The notes: generated from the sequence alone by a model not told the origin. 64,000 nt of DNA from Bifidobacterium polysaccharolyticum (GCF_016101585.1 NZ_JACFQG010000001.1:186001-250000), one strand, 5' to 3'. Positions 27,535 through 37,911 are shown, numbered from the stretch's first letter. A program made the numbers and translations.

Positions 27535-29481
27535 ATGGCTAAGAACTTGAGCGTAAATACAGGCTCACAGGCCGTGGGCGGCCGCCGTCACACTGTGGGC
27601 CGGCTGGTCCATTATCTGTTGGCCAGCCCCTGGAGGGTCATCGTCATGGTCCTCGCCGGCATGACCGCCGTGGCCATGATTGTCATCGGTCCCAAGGTAA
27701 TGGGCGAGGCCACCAACGTCCTCTTCGAGGGGCTATTGGGGTCCATGCTGGTCAAGATGGGCGCCAAGCCCGGCAGTCCTAAGCAGGCTGTGGTCACCTA
27801 TCTGCAGTCTCGTGGTCAGGACAAGTTCGCCCGGATGATCGACTCCATGAACGTCCAGGTGGGCGTGGGGATCGATTGGGGGCGCTTCGGCACCATCCTC
27901 ATGTTCGTCATCGGCATCTACCTGGTCTCCATCCTGGTCAGGCTGGTGCAGAACTTCCTGATGACCCGGCTGGTCTCAGACGCGGTCTATACCATGCGCA
28001 GACAGATTGAGGACAAGCTGGACCGGCTGCCCCTGCAGTACTTCGATCGGACCCCGCGCGGCGAGGTCATGAGCCGGACCACCAACGACATCGACAACAT
28101 CTCGGGCACCCTGCAGCAGATCCTGGGCGAGCTGATCTTCTCGGTCTTCTCCATCATTGGTGCCTTCATCATGATGCTGACCATCTCGCCCCTACTGACC
28201 TTGATAGCATTCATCATCATCCCGGTCATGGCCCTGTGCGCCGGCGTCATCCTTAAGAAGACCCAGCCACAGTTCACCCGGCAGTGGATTCGCACCGGCC
28301 AGGTCAACAGCCACGTGGAGGAGATGTTCTCCGGCCACATGGTGGTCCGGGCCTTTGGCCACCAGCGCAAGGCTGAAGAGGAGTTCGAGGAGCGCAACCA
28401 GGAGCTCTACCAGGCCAGCTTCAAGGCCTCCTTCTTCTCGGCTCTGGTCACGCCCATGTCTACCTTCTTCGGCAACCTGAGCTTCGTGATAGTAGTCATC
28501 ATCGGCGGCGTGCATGTGCTCAACGGCAGCATGAGTCTAGGCGGTCTGCAGGCCTTCACCCAGTACACCCGTCAGGCCTCACAACCTATCGGTCAGCTGG
28601 CCTCCATGGGCACCATGCTCCAGTCCTCCCTGGCCTCCTGCCGCAGGGTCTTCGACTTTCTGGACGAGGCCGAGGAGGTGCCGGACATCGAGCATCCCGA
28701 CCATCTGGGCCAGGAGACCGGAGGCAAGGTCGAGGGCCATGTCCGCTTCGATCATGTCCGCTTCTCCTACGATCCGGCCGAGCCGCTGATCAAGGATCTG
28801 TCCATCGAGGCCAAACCTGGACAGACCATAGCCATCGTCGGGCCCACCGGGGCGGGCAAGACGACCCTGGTCAACCTGCTCATGCGCTTCTACGAGATCC
28901 AGGGCGGGCGCATCACCATCGACGGCGTGGACACCTCCAGGGTGACCCGTCACGACCTGCGCAGCCACTTTGGCATGGTCCTGCAGGACACATGGCTCTT
29001 TGACGGAACAGTTCGTGACAACCTGCTCTACGGGCTGGACGAGGGGCAGACCATCTCAGAGCAGACCATGATCGACGGTGCCAAGGCCACCCACGTGGAT
29101 GAGTTCATCCGCAAGCTGCCCCAGGGCTACGACACCGTTCTTAACGAGGACAGCAGCGAGCTCAGCCAGGGCGAACGCCAGCTGATGACCATCTGCCGGG
29201 CCTTCCTGTCTGATCCCGACATCCTGATCCTGGACGAGGCTACATCCTCGGTGGACACCAGGACCGAGCTGCTGGTCCAGCAGGCTATGAACACTCTGCG
29301 CAAGGGCAGGACCTCCTTCGTCATAGCGCACCGGCTGTCCACCATCCGCGACGCCGATCTGATTCTGGTCGTCAACCACGGCTCGGTGGTTGAGCAGGGC
29401 ACCCATGACCAGCTGCTGGAGCGCGGCGGCGCCTATGCATCCCTCTACAACTCTCAGTTCACCAAGGGCGAGGAGGGCTGA
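27535..29481 (+). CDS. Heterodimeric ABC exporter half-transporter with canonical Walker B
   Basis: 648 residues, ATG directly after the previous stop. The membrane domain covers about 20-380, with an extra loop between the first helices (LFEGLLGSMLVKMGAKPG and on to about 110), typical of the larger LmrD/TM288-type partner. The nucleotide-binding domain has Walker A GPTGAGKTT (about 436), Walker B LILDEATSSVD with catalytic Glu, and switch His in VIAHRLSTI. The signature is LSQGE rather than LSGGQ. Its intact Walker motifs therefore face the intact FSGGQ of the partner, giving one consensus and one degenerate ATP site. Confidence 0.88.
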   Translation: MAKNLSVNTGSQAVGGRRHTVGRLVHYLLASPWRVIVMVLAGMTAVAMIVIGPKVMGEATNVLFEGLLGSMLVKMGAKPGSPKQAVVTYLQSRGQDKFARMIDSMNVQVGVGIDWGRFGTILMFVIGIYLVSILVRLVQNFLMTRLVSDAVYTMRRQIEDKLDRLPLQYFDRTPRGEVMSRTTNDIDNISGTLQQILGELIFSVFSIIGAFIMMLTISPLLTLIAFIIIPVMALCAGVILKKTQPQFTRQWIRTGQVNSHVEEMFSGHMVVRAFGHQRKAEEEFEERNQELYQASFKASFFSALVTPMSTFFGNLSFVIVVIIGGVHVLNGSMSLGGLQAFTQYTRQASQPIGQLASMGTMLQSSLASCRRVFDFLDEAEEVPDIEHPDHLGQETGGKVEGHVRFDHVRFSYDPAEPLIKDLSIEAKPGQTIAIVGPTGAGKTTLVNLLMRFYEIQGGRITIDGVDTSRVTRHDLRSHFGMVLQDTWLFDGTVRDNLLYGLDEGQTISEQTMIDGAKATHVDEFIRKLPQGYDTVLNEDSSELSQGERQLMTICRAFLSDPDILILDEATSSVDTRTELLVQQAMNTLRKGRTSFVIAHRLSTIRDADLILVVNHGSVVEQGTHDQLLERGGAYASLYNSQFTKGEEG

Positions 29482-29487
29482 GGAGGC

Positions 29488-30621
29488 ATGAGCCTTAGAC
29501 GCGGTCCGCTGAGCGTAGGTGAGCGGGTCCAGCTGACCGACCGGCGTGGCCGCAAGCTGACGGTCATGCTGGAACCTGGCGGTTTGACCCAGACCGACCA
29601 TGGCCTCCTGCCGCACGAGGCCATGATTGGCCTGCCGGAGGGATCCGTGGTAGTGACCATCTCAGCCGACAAGTGGCGGCAGATGCGCCACAAACAGGAT
29701 GCCAGCACTGAAACGGAAGTGCCTGACAGGGCCAAGCCCTGGAAGTCCTCACGAGGCATCGGGGGATGGGCTTTCACCGTTATGCGTCCACGGCTTGAGG
29801 ACTACATTCTCTCCATGCCTCGGGGCGCTCAGATCATGTACCCCAAGGATGTGGCCCGAGTCATCCTTCTGGGCGACATCCGTCCCGGCATGAGGGTCCT
29901 GGAGTCGGGAGCCGGCTCAGGGGCCATGAGCCTGGGTCTTCTGGATGCCATTGGCACAGAGGGGAAGCTGACCAGCATTGAACGGCGGGAGGAGTTCGCC
30001 CGGGTGGCAATGGGCAACGCCACCGTCTTCTTTGGGCAGCGCCCAGCCCAGTGGGATCTGCGTACCGGCGACTTTGATGCCATTGCTGCCGACCTGCCGG
30101 AGGACGGATTCGACCGTATCGTTCTGGACATGCTGGACCCATGGAACCGTCTGGAACAGGCCTATCGTGTCATGGCAGCCGGAGGCGTGCTGACCGCCTA
30201 CGTTACCACCACCACACAGCTCAGCCGATTGGCCGAGGCTCTGCGTGCAGACGGACGGTGGACCGAGCCAGAAATCATGGAGAGCCTGGAGCGCTCTTGG
30301 AAGGCCGACGGTCTGGCGGTCCGGCCGGAGCATGAGATGATCGGACACACCGGCTTCCTCTTGATTAGCAGAGCCATGGCTCCGGGCCAACAGGCTCTTC
30401 GCAAGCATGTCCGGGCCACCAAGGACTACCAAACCGATGTAGATCAGAGCCGGCGGCCTGACACGAGCAGTAAATTCAGTCAGGAGCGTGAGATGCAGGA
30501 CGTGGAGGATCTTGAGGATCTGGAGCTGCGCCGGGTCTCCGATCGTAAGCTGCGCAAGGTGTTGCGCGACCTGGACCATCAGGTGCGCACCTTGCAGGGA
30601 GGCCAGGGTCAGGAAGGCTGA
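29488..30621 (+). CDS. trmI: tRNA (adenine-58-N1)-methyltransferase TrmI
   Basis: 377 residues. An N-terminal beta domain (about 1-90) precedes the TrmI motif MPRGAQIMYPKDVARVILLG and the SAM-binding motif VLESGAGSGAMSLGLL. Then come DRIVLDMLDPWNR (catalytic Asp region) and GGVLTAYVTTTTQLSRL. TrmI forms m1A58 in the T-loop of tRNAs. The last 75 residues are an extra charged, partly helical extension (DVEDLEDLELRRVSDRKL) beyond the usual end near 290-300. The ATG at 29488 lies 6 bp after the exporter, with GAGGAGG upstream. Confidence 0.9.
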   Translation: MSLRRGPLSVGERVQLTDRRGRKLTVMLEPGGLTQTDHGLLPHEAMIGLPEGSVVVTISADKWRQMRHKQDASTETEVPDRAKPWKSSRGIGGWAFTVMRPRLEDYILSMPRGAQIMYPKDVARVILLGDIRPGMRVLESGAGSGAMSLGLLDAIGTEGKLTSIERREEFARVAMGNATVFFGQRPAQWDLRTGDFDAIAADLPEDGFDRIVLDMLDPWNRLEQAYRVMAAGGVLTAYVTTTTQLSRLAEALRADGRWTEPEIMESLERSWKADGLAVRPEHEMIGHTGFLLISRAMAPGQQALRKHVRATKDYQTDVDQSRRPDTSSKFSQEREMQDVEDLEDLELRRVSDRKLRKVLRDLDHQVRTLQGGQGQEG

Positions 30622-30701
30622 TCGCCCATGACCCGCACCTTCAGTCAGCTCTGCCATAATGGAAAAGATGCCTGATATGAACTTCGGGAAAGGAAGCATG
30701 C

Positions 30702-31262
30702 ATGGGTTTACGAAAAGGTCTGAAGGCCGAGGATCTGCGCAGGTGTAGCCGAACTCTTATGCTCATGCGTCACGCCAAGACCGATCGCCAGGGGTCACAG
30801 GGCGATCGCAGCCGTCAGCTGACCGACCGTGGCCAGAAACAGGCCCGGATCATGGGCCGTGGATTGACTGCTTTGGGTCTGGTTCCCGACCGCATCATCT
30901 GCTCGGGTGCGCCCCGAGCCCGTCAGACCCTGGACGGCATGCTCAAACCTCTGGGCGACGGACCCCGTGTCGATTACCGGGAATCCCTCTACGAATCGGG
31001 CATGCAGGCAGTCTTCGACGAGCTGGCGCAGACCGAGGACCGTGACCGCCGGGTCCTGATCCTAGGGCACGAGCCCACCATGTCTATCTGCTCACAGTGG
31101 CTGGCCGAGGACAACTCCGATCCCGATCTTTTGGACCTGCTCAATCTTGGACTGCCGCCGGCCACCATGGTTCTTCTGGGCTCTGAGCGGCCCTTGACCG
31201 ACTGGGGAACCCATCAGGCCTGTTTGCTTGGCATTCTCGGCCCCCAGGACCTGGAGGACTGA
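30702..31262 (+). CDS. SixA-like histidine phosphatase (phosphoglycerate mutase superfamily)
   Basis: 186 residues. It has the superfamily motif LMLMRHAKTDRQ (phospho-His acceptor in RHA) and a second histidine in LILGHEPTMS, plus ICSGAPRARQTLDGML. The RHAK form and size match the SixA branch, which dephosphorylates phosphohistidine on signalling proteins or acts on small phosphate esters. The target here is unknown. GGAAAGG is upstream of the ATG. Confidence 0.8.
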   Translation: MGLRKGLKAEDLRRCSRTLMLMRHAKTDRQGSQGDRSRQLTDRGQKQARIMGRGLTALGLVPDRIICSGAPRARQTLDGMLKPLGDGPRVDYRESLYESGMQAVFDELAQTEDRDRRVLILGHEPTMSICSQWLAEDNSDPDLLDLLNLGLPPATMVLLGSERPLTDWGTHQACLLGILGPQDLED

Positions 31263-31440
31263 CTGGCGGAACCAGCTATAGGCAACCCTTCAGAGGCAGT
31301 CTTAGTGACCAACAGTCCCCTGCCCGTAGTCCTGTCGTTATCGATTCAAGTTATGGCGACACCTTATTTGCACCAATTACCCGCCGCCCTCCGCCGCTGA
31401 TAGGCTGACCGAAGACATCAGGACGAAACTGGGAGGTTTC

Positions 31441-33777
31441 ATGGCAGCGATTACATCCGTGTCCGGGTTCCCGCGCATCGGTGCGCATCGTGAACTCAAG
31501 AGGGCCATCGAAGGCTACTGGAAGGGCGAACGGAATCTGGACGAGGTCCGGCGCACGGCCGCGGACCTGCGTGCCAGGCATTGGCAGCTTCAGCAGGAGG
31601 CCGGCGTCGACCAGATTCCCGTCAATGATTTCAGCTACTATGACCAGGTCTTGGACACTTCTATCCTCTTGGGCGTCGTGCCTAAGCGCTATCGGAAGCT
31701 GGGCCTGGGCCCCGAGGACACCCTCTTCGCCATGGGCCGCGGCTACCAGGGGGAGCAGGGTGACGTGACCGCCCTGCCTATGAAGAAGTGGTTCACCACC
31801 AATTACCACTACCTGGTTCCCGAAATCGACCAGGACACCAAAATCGTTCTTGAAGGCGACAAACCCTTCAAAGAGTTCCAGGAGGCGCGCGAGCAAGGCA
31901 TCGCCGCCAAGCCGGTGCTGATAGGCCCATACACCTTCCTCAAGCTGGCACGCGGTCCCCAGGGCGAGCTGCTGGATCCCGACCCGGCACTGGTCCAGGA
32001 CCTGGCCAAGGCCTACGCGACCATACTAGAGCGGTTCATCGGCCTTAAGGCCGACTGGGTGCAGCTGGACGAACCCTACCTGGTCCTGGACAAGGAACAG
32101 GGCGACCGGGATCTCTTCGAAACCCTCTACCAGCCCATTCTCAAAGCCCGTGAGAGCGACAAAGGCAAGGTCCGTATCCTCCTCAACACCTACTTCGGCC
32201 ATGTGGGCGACTGTTACGACCAGCTGGCTGACCTGGGCTTCGATGGCATCGGCCTGGATCTGGTCGAGGGCAGGGATGAGAACCTGGCGGCCCTGAAGGA
32301 GCACGGCGTGCCGGATGGAACCACCATCTTCGCTGGCCTGGTCAACGGTCGCAACATCTGGCGCAACGACTACGCAGTCAGCCTTGGCCTGCTGGATGCC
32401 CTGCACCAGGTGACCTCGAACGTGGTGGTGTCCACCGCATGCTCCCTCCTGCATGTGCCCTACACCGTGGCCGACGAGGATGGGCTGGATGCCGACACCG
32501 TGCGGCCTCACTTCGCTTTCGCCCTGGAGAAGCTGGGCGAGCTGCATGACCTGGCTCAGTTGGCTGATGCCGACGAGGACCAGCGTCGCTCCAGCAAGGC
32601 TCTTGCCGATAACCAGCAGCTCTTCGACGGCAGCCGCGTACAGCCCGACACCCAGGTGCAGCAACGCCTGGCCGGCCTTAAGGACGAGGACTTTGTACGC
32701 ACCCCGGCCCGGCCCGAGCGCCAGAGGATCCAGGCCCAGGAGCTGGATCTGCCCCTGCTGCCAACCACCACCATCGGTTCCTTCCCCCAGACTGCCGAGG
32801 TCCGCGCCGGGCGGGCCCGCCTGCGCAAGAAGGAGATCAGCCAGGAGGACTACGACAGCTTCATCGCCCGCAAAATCGACCAGGTCATCGACCACCAGGA
32901 GCAGATTGGCCTGGACGTTCTGGTCCATGGCGAGTTCGAGCGCAACGACATGGTCGAATACTTCGGCCAGAACCTCAAGGGCTACCTGTTCACCCGGAAT
33001 GCCTGGGTCCAGTCCTATGGCACCCGCTGCGTCAAGCCTCCGATCGTCTGGGGGGACATCTCCCGCGCCCGGCCCATCACCGTGCGCTGGTCCTCATACG
33101 CCCAGTCCCGTACCAACCATGTGGTCAAGGGGATGCTGACCGGTCCGGTGACCATTCTCAACTGGTCCTGGCCCCGCGAGGACATCGATCACAAGCAGCA
33201 GACCCGCCAGCTGGCCCTGGCCATCCGTGATGAGGTCCTGGACCTGGAGGCCGCTGGCATCCGCATCATCCAGATCGACGAGGCCGCCCTGCGCGAGAAG
33301 CTGCCGCTGCGGCGCTCCTACTGGCACAGCCGATACCTGGACTGGGCCATTCCCGCCTTCCGTCTGGTTCATTCCGGGGTTAAACCCACTACCCAAATTC
33401 ACACCCACATGTGCTACTCGGAGTTCAACGACATCATCAAGGACATTGATGCCATGGACGCCGATGTGATCTCCTTCGAAGCCTCCCGCTCCGATCTGAC
33501 CGTTCTTGATGCCATTCAGGAGGCCAAGTTCGAGACCGAGGCAGGCCCTGGAGTCTACGACATCCACTCGCCGCGCATCCCCTCCACCGAGGAGATCGTG
33601 GACCGGATCCACGCCATACTGAAGAAGCTCGATGCGGCCAAGGTATGGATCAATCCCGACTGCGGACTCAAGACCCGAGGCGATAAGGAGACCTGGCCCA
33701 GCCTGGAGCACATGGTGGCCGCCGCCCATCAGGTGCGCGCGGAGCTATCGTCCAGTCAGGAGTCGGATCATGCATGA
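31441..33777 (+). CDS. metE: Cobalamin-independent methionine synthase MetE
   Basis: 778 residues, normal MetE length. The N-terminal half ([20 protein letters not shown]) and catalytic C-terminal barrel are both present. Zinc ligands appear as [12 protein letters not shown] (His, Cys), a Glu in [13 protein letters not shown], and Cys in [10 protein letters not shown]. It transfers a methyl group from methyltetrahydropteroyl-glutamate to homocysteine. GGGAGG lies about 5 nt before the ATG. The 3' end overlaps metF, the enzyme supplying its methyl donor. I saw no S-box, cobalamin riboswitch or T-box in the 178-bp upstream gap. Confidence 0.96.
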   Translation: MAAITSVSGFPRIGAHRELKRAIEGYWKGERNLDEVRRTAADLRARHWQLQQEAGVDQIPVNDFSYYDQVLDTSILLGVVPKRYRKLGLGPEDTLFAMGRGYQGEQGDVTALPMKKWFTTNYHYLVPEIDQDTKIVLEGDKPFKEFQEAREQGIAAKPVLIGPYTFLKLARGPQGELLDPDPALVQDLAKAYATILERFIGLKADWVQLDEPYLVLDKEQGDRDLFETLYQPILKARESDKGKVRILLNTYFGHVGDCYDQLADLGFDGIGLDLVEGRDENLAALKEHGVPDGTTIFAGLVNGRNIWRNDYAVSLGLLDALHQVTSNVVVSTACSLLHVPYTVADEDGLDADTVRPHFAFALEKLGELHDLAQLADADEDQRRSSKALADNQQLFDGSRVQPDTQVQQRLAGLKDEDFVRTPARPERQRIQAQELDLPLLPTTTIGSFPQTAEVRAGRARLRKKEISQEDYDSFIARKIDQVIDHQEQIGLDVLVHGEFERNDMVEYFGQNLKGYLFTRNAWVQSYGTRCVKPPIVWGDISRARPITVRWSSYAQSRTNHVVKGMLTGPVTILNWSWPREDIDHKQQTRQLALAIRDEVLDLEAAGIRIIQIDEAALREKLPLRRSYWHSRYLDWAIPAFRLVHSGVKPTTQIHTHMCYSEFNDIIKDIDAMDADVISFEASRSDLTVLDAIQEAKFETEAGPGVYDIHSPRIPSTEEIVDRIHAILKKLDAAKVWINPDCGLKTRGDKETWPSLEHMVAAAHQVRAELSSSQESDHA

Positions 33778-34642
33778 GCCTATCTTTTCCCTGGAGGTCT
33801 TTCCCCCCAAGCGCGATGCCCCGGTGGGCACCATCTATGACACCTTGGATGGACTGGAAGGGTTGATGCCTGACTTCATCTCGGTGACCTACGGGACCGG
33901 CCGGCGTTCGGACCGCACGGCCACGGCCCGCATAGCCAAGACCATCCATACCGAGTACGGCATCCCTGCCGTGGCGCATTTGACCGCCCAGTATGCGGAC
34001 CGCGAGGTGATCGACCAGGCACTGGACATGTTTGATGACGCAGGGGTGGCAGCGGTGCTGGCCCTACGCGGCGACAGCGTGGAGGGCCGTGAGCCCGCCG
34101 GAGTATTCGACCATGCCAGCGACCTTGCCGCCTACATCCGCTCCCGTCGGCCCAACCTGTCGATTTACGGAGCTTGTTATCCGGAGACCCACCCGGAGGC
34201 CGCCTCGCCCGAGGAGGACATGGAGCATCTGCGAATCAAAGTGGATGCAGGAGTGGACCATCTGGTTTCGCAACTCTTCTACGACAACGCTGATTTTCTG
34301 GACTTCCTGGACCGGGCAAGGGCTGCTGGCATCCAGGTGCCCATTGAGGCCGGCATCATGCCCATCACCAACGAGGGCCAGGTTCGGCACATGAGCGAGG
34401 TCTGCAAGGCGCGGATCCCCGCGGCCGTTGAGTCCATCCTGGGACGTTGGGGCGACGACCGGGCCAGCCTGCGCGAGGCGGGCATCATCTACGCCTCACA
34501 GCAGATCGCCGACCTGGTGGCCCACGGGGTGGACGGCATCCACCTTTACTCCATGAACCATTCTGGCGTCACCAGGCGCATCTGGCACAACGTCCGTCAC
34601 CTTTTCCGGCAGGTGGATGCCGGAGGGACTGTCAGACTCTAA
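33770..34642 (+). CDS. metF: 5,10-methylenetetrahydrofolate reductase MetF
   Basis: 290 residues from the ATG at 33770, overlapping the metE stop by 8 bp. It starts [17 protein letters not shown] (the conserved catalytic Glu in the SLEVFPPK block). Other family blocks are [43 protein letters not shown] and [12 protein letters not shown]. This FAD enzyme makes 5-methyl-THF for MetE. The overlap implies coupled translation. The gene marks the left boundary of the A+T-rich accessory locus. Confidence 0.95.
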   Translation: MHEPIFSLEVFPPKRDAPVGTIYDTLDGLEGLMPDFISVTYGTGRRSDRTATARIAKTIHTEYGIPAVAHLTAQYADREVIDQALDMFDDAGVAAVLALRGDSVEGREPAGVFDHASDLAAYIRSRRPNLSIYGACYPETHPEAASPEEDMEHLRIKVDAGVDHLVSQLFYDNADFLDFLDRARAAGIQVPIEAGIMPITNEGQVRHMSEVCKARIPAAVESILGRWGDDRASLREAGIIYASQQIADLVAHGVDGIHLYSMNHSGVTRRIWHNVRHLFRQVDAGGTVRL

Positions 34643-34679
34643 TCGGTAGCAAAATTCCTTTTACTGAAGTCGCCCTTGT

Positions 34680-36473
34680 CTATTTATCATCTCTCGATAT
34701 TGCCTTGAAAAAAGGTGGAGCAGGAAGGCCGGCATCATTCATCAGTGGTGCCGGCCCCCATCCGTGCCAGGCGTAACGAATCCAACGCGGATTTCTGACA
34801 TTGTTCAGTGACAATATAATGATTCTGCAATCGTCTTGTCTGCCAACCGCTTGATGTAGATGTTCCAATGGATGGCAAGAAATCTTTCTTGAAGATAGCA
34901 TAATCTTGGCCGCTACTGGATAAAAGTGGCCATCTCGCCCTGCTACTTCAAAACCAGATTTCCCTGCTTCACTAAAATCAGTGGTATGAGCAATCTCTGC
35001 ATGCGGCAAACCTGGCATCTTCGCGCTGAAGTGCATGCCAGCAGCATAAACCATGGGCAGTGAAAGATGGACTGGGTCGATTTGACTTGGCGTGAGTGGA
35101 CTTGGTCCATTGATCGGCAGTGCATGTTGACCGTACACCCTATGAAGCACATGAACCGCCGAACGCTCACCTGGGGTGCGCTTGTCCTTCGGATGCAAGT
35201 TATGTTCTTCTCCGCAATCAATCAGACAAATTATGTACACATCACTCCTTGTCTGACTCGTTGCCCACTGTGCTTTTCTGATACGAGGCCAATCGGAGTC
35301 GGTTACCATGTCGTTTTCACCTTGTGAGGGAGACCACTGAGGCAATTGAACGACAAAAAAAGGCAGCTTTGTCTGCGCAACACCATCAGAGGCGTTTAGC
35401 ATATTATCCGGTAGCCGCCATAACGACCTCCACCGGTCTATAAGCAATCCAAGCAAAGTTTGGTAAGTTGAGCTAAACGGACCATCTTCTTCTCCTTGAT
35501 ACCATAGAATACCTGCTATAGCATAGGGCGCTATCCGTTCGAGCATAGAGGCGAAAGCACCCGTTGGACGATATTTAGAGTGCCGGGTAATCGGAGGCGG
35601 CCACGGGCATTGGCCGCATGCTGAGTTAATTTCTTCGTCAGATATCTCGGGATATGCTTGCCGCAGTTTCGATACCCTGTTGTTCCACGAATCAAAGCTT
35701 GATTGCCATGATTCTGCTTGGGCTTCCAGCTCTTCATCAGTGTGACCCGATACTGTCTTACTGAAACGATCCAGATAACCCTGTCCTTCCGGACAAGATT
35801 GCAATGTTTCTTGATCAAGCCAGACAGCTATTGATGTACCGCCTATATAGCAATCGATGATTCCCACTGCGGTCTTTGGAGAGAGATTCTTGCGAAGCTT
35901 ATGGGCAAAGTAGTAGGCCACTGCCGACATTTGTCCGCTTGTCTTCGGATCGCAGCAATTCCAGCGTGCATGAGCTTCTGCTTGCTTGTCTATACGACCA
36001 GTCTGAGGAACCTGGTAAAACCTCATCAATGGGTCTTGGCTTCCAGCCACAACAGTTGCGCCATCGGCGCTGTCCACTAAGTCCAATGCCATATTGCTTT
36101 GACCTGAACACATCCATACTTCACCAATCATCAGATTTTGCAGATTAACGCATTCATTTTTAGTGCGAACAGAAAGGCTGTATGGCCCCCCAGGTTGGCA
36201 TGGCGGAAGAACGCCAAGCCATTTTCCACTGTCGTCAACCTTACAAGTTGTGCTGATCGGTCCGGTCACTCGATGAGCATTAGTCGGGGTTAATTCAATG
36301 TGGACTATACCTTCCGGTTGAGACCAGCCAAAGATAGGGATTGGTTTGGAACTTTGCAGGACTGCACCATCAGCGAAGATGGCAGCTAGCTGTAATTTAT
36401 GATGGTCAAAGTCGGTAACAGTCTTTTTTCTTTTCTGCAAACCACTTGCATATTGGTAATCCTCGTCTGTCAT
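34680..36473 (-). CDS. Sialate O-acetylesterase-like SGNH carbohydrate acetylesterase
   Basis: About 597 residues from the ATG at 36473 (AGGAAAGG 5 nt upstream). Nucleophile motif GEVWMCSGQSNM (Ser126), then GILWYQGEEDG (about 322-332), and the acid/base pair in IDCGEEHNLHPKDKR (Asp419, His427). The C-terminal VRYAW-type ending is present as IRYAWHGWGPAPLMND. All fit the SASA/DUF303 acetylesterase group, which removes O-acetyl groups from sugars; despite the family name, sialic acid need not be the substrate. No signal peptide, so intracellular. It lies 14 bp after the CE2-like gene and probably shares its transcript. It likely deacetylates imported manno-oligosaccharides (inference from the locus). 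Confidence 0.82.
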   Translation of the reverse strand: MTDEDYQYASGLQKRKKTVTDFDHHKLQLAAIFADGAVLQSSKPIPIFGWSQPEGIVHIELTPTNAHRVTGPISTTCKVDDSGKWLGVLPPCQPGGPYSLSVRTKNECVNLQNLMIGEVWMCSGQSNMALDLVDSADGATVVAGSQDPLMRFYQVPQTGRIDKQAEAHARWNCCDPKTSGQMSAVAYYFAHKLRKNLSPKTAVGIIDCYIGGTSIAVWLDQETLQSCPEGQGYLDRFSKTVSGHTDEELEAQAESWQSSFDSWNNRVSKLRQAYPEISDEEINSACGQCPWPPPITRHSKYRPTGAFASMLERIAPYAIAGILWYQGEEDGPFSSTYQTLLGLLIDRWRSLWRLPDNMLNASDGVAQTKLPFFVVQLPQWSPSQGENDMVTDSDWPRIRKAQWATSQTRSDVYIICLIDCGEEHNLHPKDKRTPGERSAVHVLHRVYGQHALPINGPSPLTPSQIDPVHLSLPMVYAAGMHFSAKMPGLPHAEIAHTTDFSEAGKSGFEVAGRDGHFYPVAAKIMLSSRKISCHPLEHLHQAVGRQDDCRIIILSLNNVRNPRWIRYAWHGWGPAPLMNDAGLPAPPFFKAISRDDK

Positions 36474-36487
36474 CAGAACCTTTCCTG

Positions 36488-37642
36488 TCACCAAATCTCG
36501 CTACCTAGCGCACGAATGAAAGCAACAACTTCATCAGCCATTTCCTGCTGTTCGCTTATACGTGGATGGCCTCTCGTGGCAATGCCATTGCGGCGATATA
36601 CAAGATGGTGAATACAAGACCGGCCCAACTCTCGGCACACATCCTCAATGGCCCGGTCCCAATGTTCATCGTGGGCCAGAACGGAAGTAGCGGTTATGAT
36701 TTGTGCTTGAGGATAAGTCTCCATGAGAGTCTGAAGAAACTTTGCATAGCTCAGTCGCCAATGCTCAGCCTGCGAACCTGAGTAGTCGTGAGCCATGAAA
36801 TCCCTTGGATGCGCATCATTCTGTCCGAGGGCAACAATAACCACTTGCGGTTGGTATTGTGAAAAATCCCAGGTTTTGCAGGGACCTATAGACGAATTGT
36901 ATTCGATTTTATTCCAAATACTCTCCATACCTATGGGCCGTGGTTCCTGGAACCAGCCAAGACCGTCAAGCAGAGCGGCCCCGCCCTGTGAAACGTCATG
37001 GAGTTGCGCCCCCAGCGATCTTGCTGCAATAGCTGCAAAGGAGTACCAAGAATTACTATATGAACTAAGGTCTGCCGCTGGATCCTCACAGCTTGCATAC
37101 AAGCTGGCTTCATTGCGCTCTCCACAGGAAATGGAGTCTCCGAAGACCTCCATTCGTCGTTGTGATGGCTGTTCTCTATCGGGATACAGTTTGGCAGATT
37201 CTTCAAGCATTATGCCGGTTAACTTGAGATAATGCTGCCCATCCTGACGTTTGAATATTATTGCTTCATGCTCGATGTCAGGCAGATTGTCAGCTATAGT
37301 CACTTCTACCGAATATGGAGATACTGCTGAATCAGGCCACACAAATTCCTGATTCTTCGCCGGCGTGTTCCTTCGTGAAGAGCAGTGAACGAGGTCTATT
37401 CGATATTCAAATCCGTCTATAAATGCACCTAGACAGCTGGTTCCATATTGGCGTGCGTTTATTAGCCGGACACCCAGGTAATTTCCGGTGAATCTAAATC
37501 TCACCTGAGTATAGGGAAAGACCCATAATGGGCATTGATCGGTGTTCCAGTCCATCCTGCCCATGTACGTAAAAGCCTTGTTCGCTGGCTTTATGAGTCG
37601 ACGTGTTTTCGTCTCGTTTGGCTTCGCATAGCTGTCACTCAA
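36488..37642 (-). CDS. CE2-like carbohydrate acetylesterase (SGNH/GDSL)
   Basis: About 384 residues. An N-terminal jelly-roll-like region (FTYMGRMDWN, VRFRFTGNYLGVRL) precedes an SGNH hydrolase domain: block I VFGDSISCG (Ser about 170), block II SQGGAAL, block III VALGQNDAHP, and catalytic His in TRGHPRISEQ. This two-domain order is typical of family CE2. No Asp sits three residues before the His, so it may use a Ser-His dyad. No signal peptide. The start is uncertain: GTG at 37651, or TTG at 37642 with GAGAGG at proper spacing (used here). First gene of the minus-strand unit. Confidence 0.82.
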   Translation of the reverse strand: MSDSYAKPNETKTRRLIKPANKAFTYMGRMDWNTDQCPLWVFPYTQVRFRFTGNYLGVRLINARQYGTSCLGAFIDGFEYRIDLVHCSSRRNTPAKNQEFVWPDSAVSPYSVEVTIADNLPDIEHEAIIFKRQDGQHYLKLTGIMLEESAKLYPDREQPSQRRMEVFGDSISCGERNEASLYASCEDPAADLSSYSNSWYSFAAIAARSLGAQLHDVSQGGAALLDGLGWFQEPRPIGMESIWNKIEYNSSIGPCKTWDFSQYQPQVVIVALGQNDAHPRDFMAHDYSGSQAEHWRLSYAKFLQTLMETYPQAQIITATSVLAHDEHWDRAIEDVCRELGRSCIHHLVYRRNGIATRGHPRISEQQEMADEVVAFIRALGSEIW

Positions 37643-37749
37643 TGACGACACCTCTCATCGCGACACCATTCGGCGACAATAAATAGTATTCGTCGTGTTC
37701 ATGTCAAGTCAAATGGCATGCAGCATTACTGTTTGTAGTTATCAATCTC

Positions 37750-37778
37750 ATAGTAGCTGAACCGATTCATTAATGCAA
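37750..37778 (-). promoter_or_regulatory. Promoter of the acetylesterase unit with LacI-type operator in the spacer
   Basis: On the minus strand TTGCAT (37773-37778), a 17-nt spacer and TACTAT (37750-37755) form a plausible promoter about 100 nt upstream of the CE2 start. The operator TGAACCGATTCA (37758-37769) sits inside the spacer, where a bound repressor would block RNA polymerase. Confidence 0.6.
37758..37769. promoter_or_regulatory. LacI-family operator site 1
   Basis: TGAACCGATTCA, 10 of 12 positions symmetric around a CG centre, the usual LacI-family layout. The extended 14-mer CTGAACCGATTCAT is repeated exactly at the GH26 promoter (47056-47069), 9.3 kb away. Confidence 0.7.
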
Positions 37779-37911
37779 AAAAGAATGGCACGCCATCATG
37801 CTGCTTGCTTTTGAATGCTCGATATTAGAATAGATTTGCTCTTTCGACGACTGGCATTCATAGCTCGGCACGATGCTCTATATAATTTGCGAGCACATAA
37901 TATCCAAAATA

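Noticed and set aside
31263-31440. Search for SAM, cobalamin or T-box riboswitch upstream of metE
   Set aside because: No conserved core motif or terminator/antiterminator pair was recognised.
34727-34756. GGCCGGCA/TGCCGGCC hairpin as terminator of the esterase unit
   Set aside because: It lies within the last conserved codons of the esterase and its T-run comes 13 nt after the stem, so it does not have the form of an intrinsic terminator.
34680-36473. Reading the esterase as part of a sialic acid pathway
   Set aside because: No sialidase, sialic acid lyase or related transporter is present; neighbours point to beta-mannoside use.
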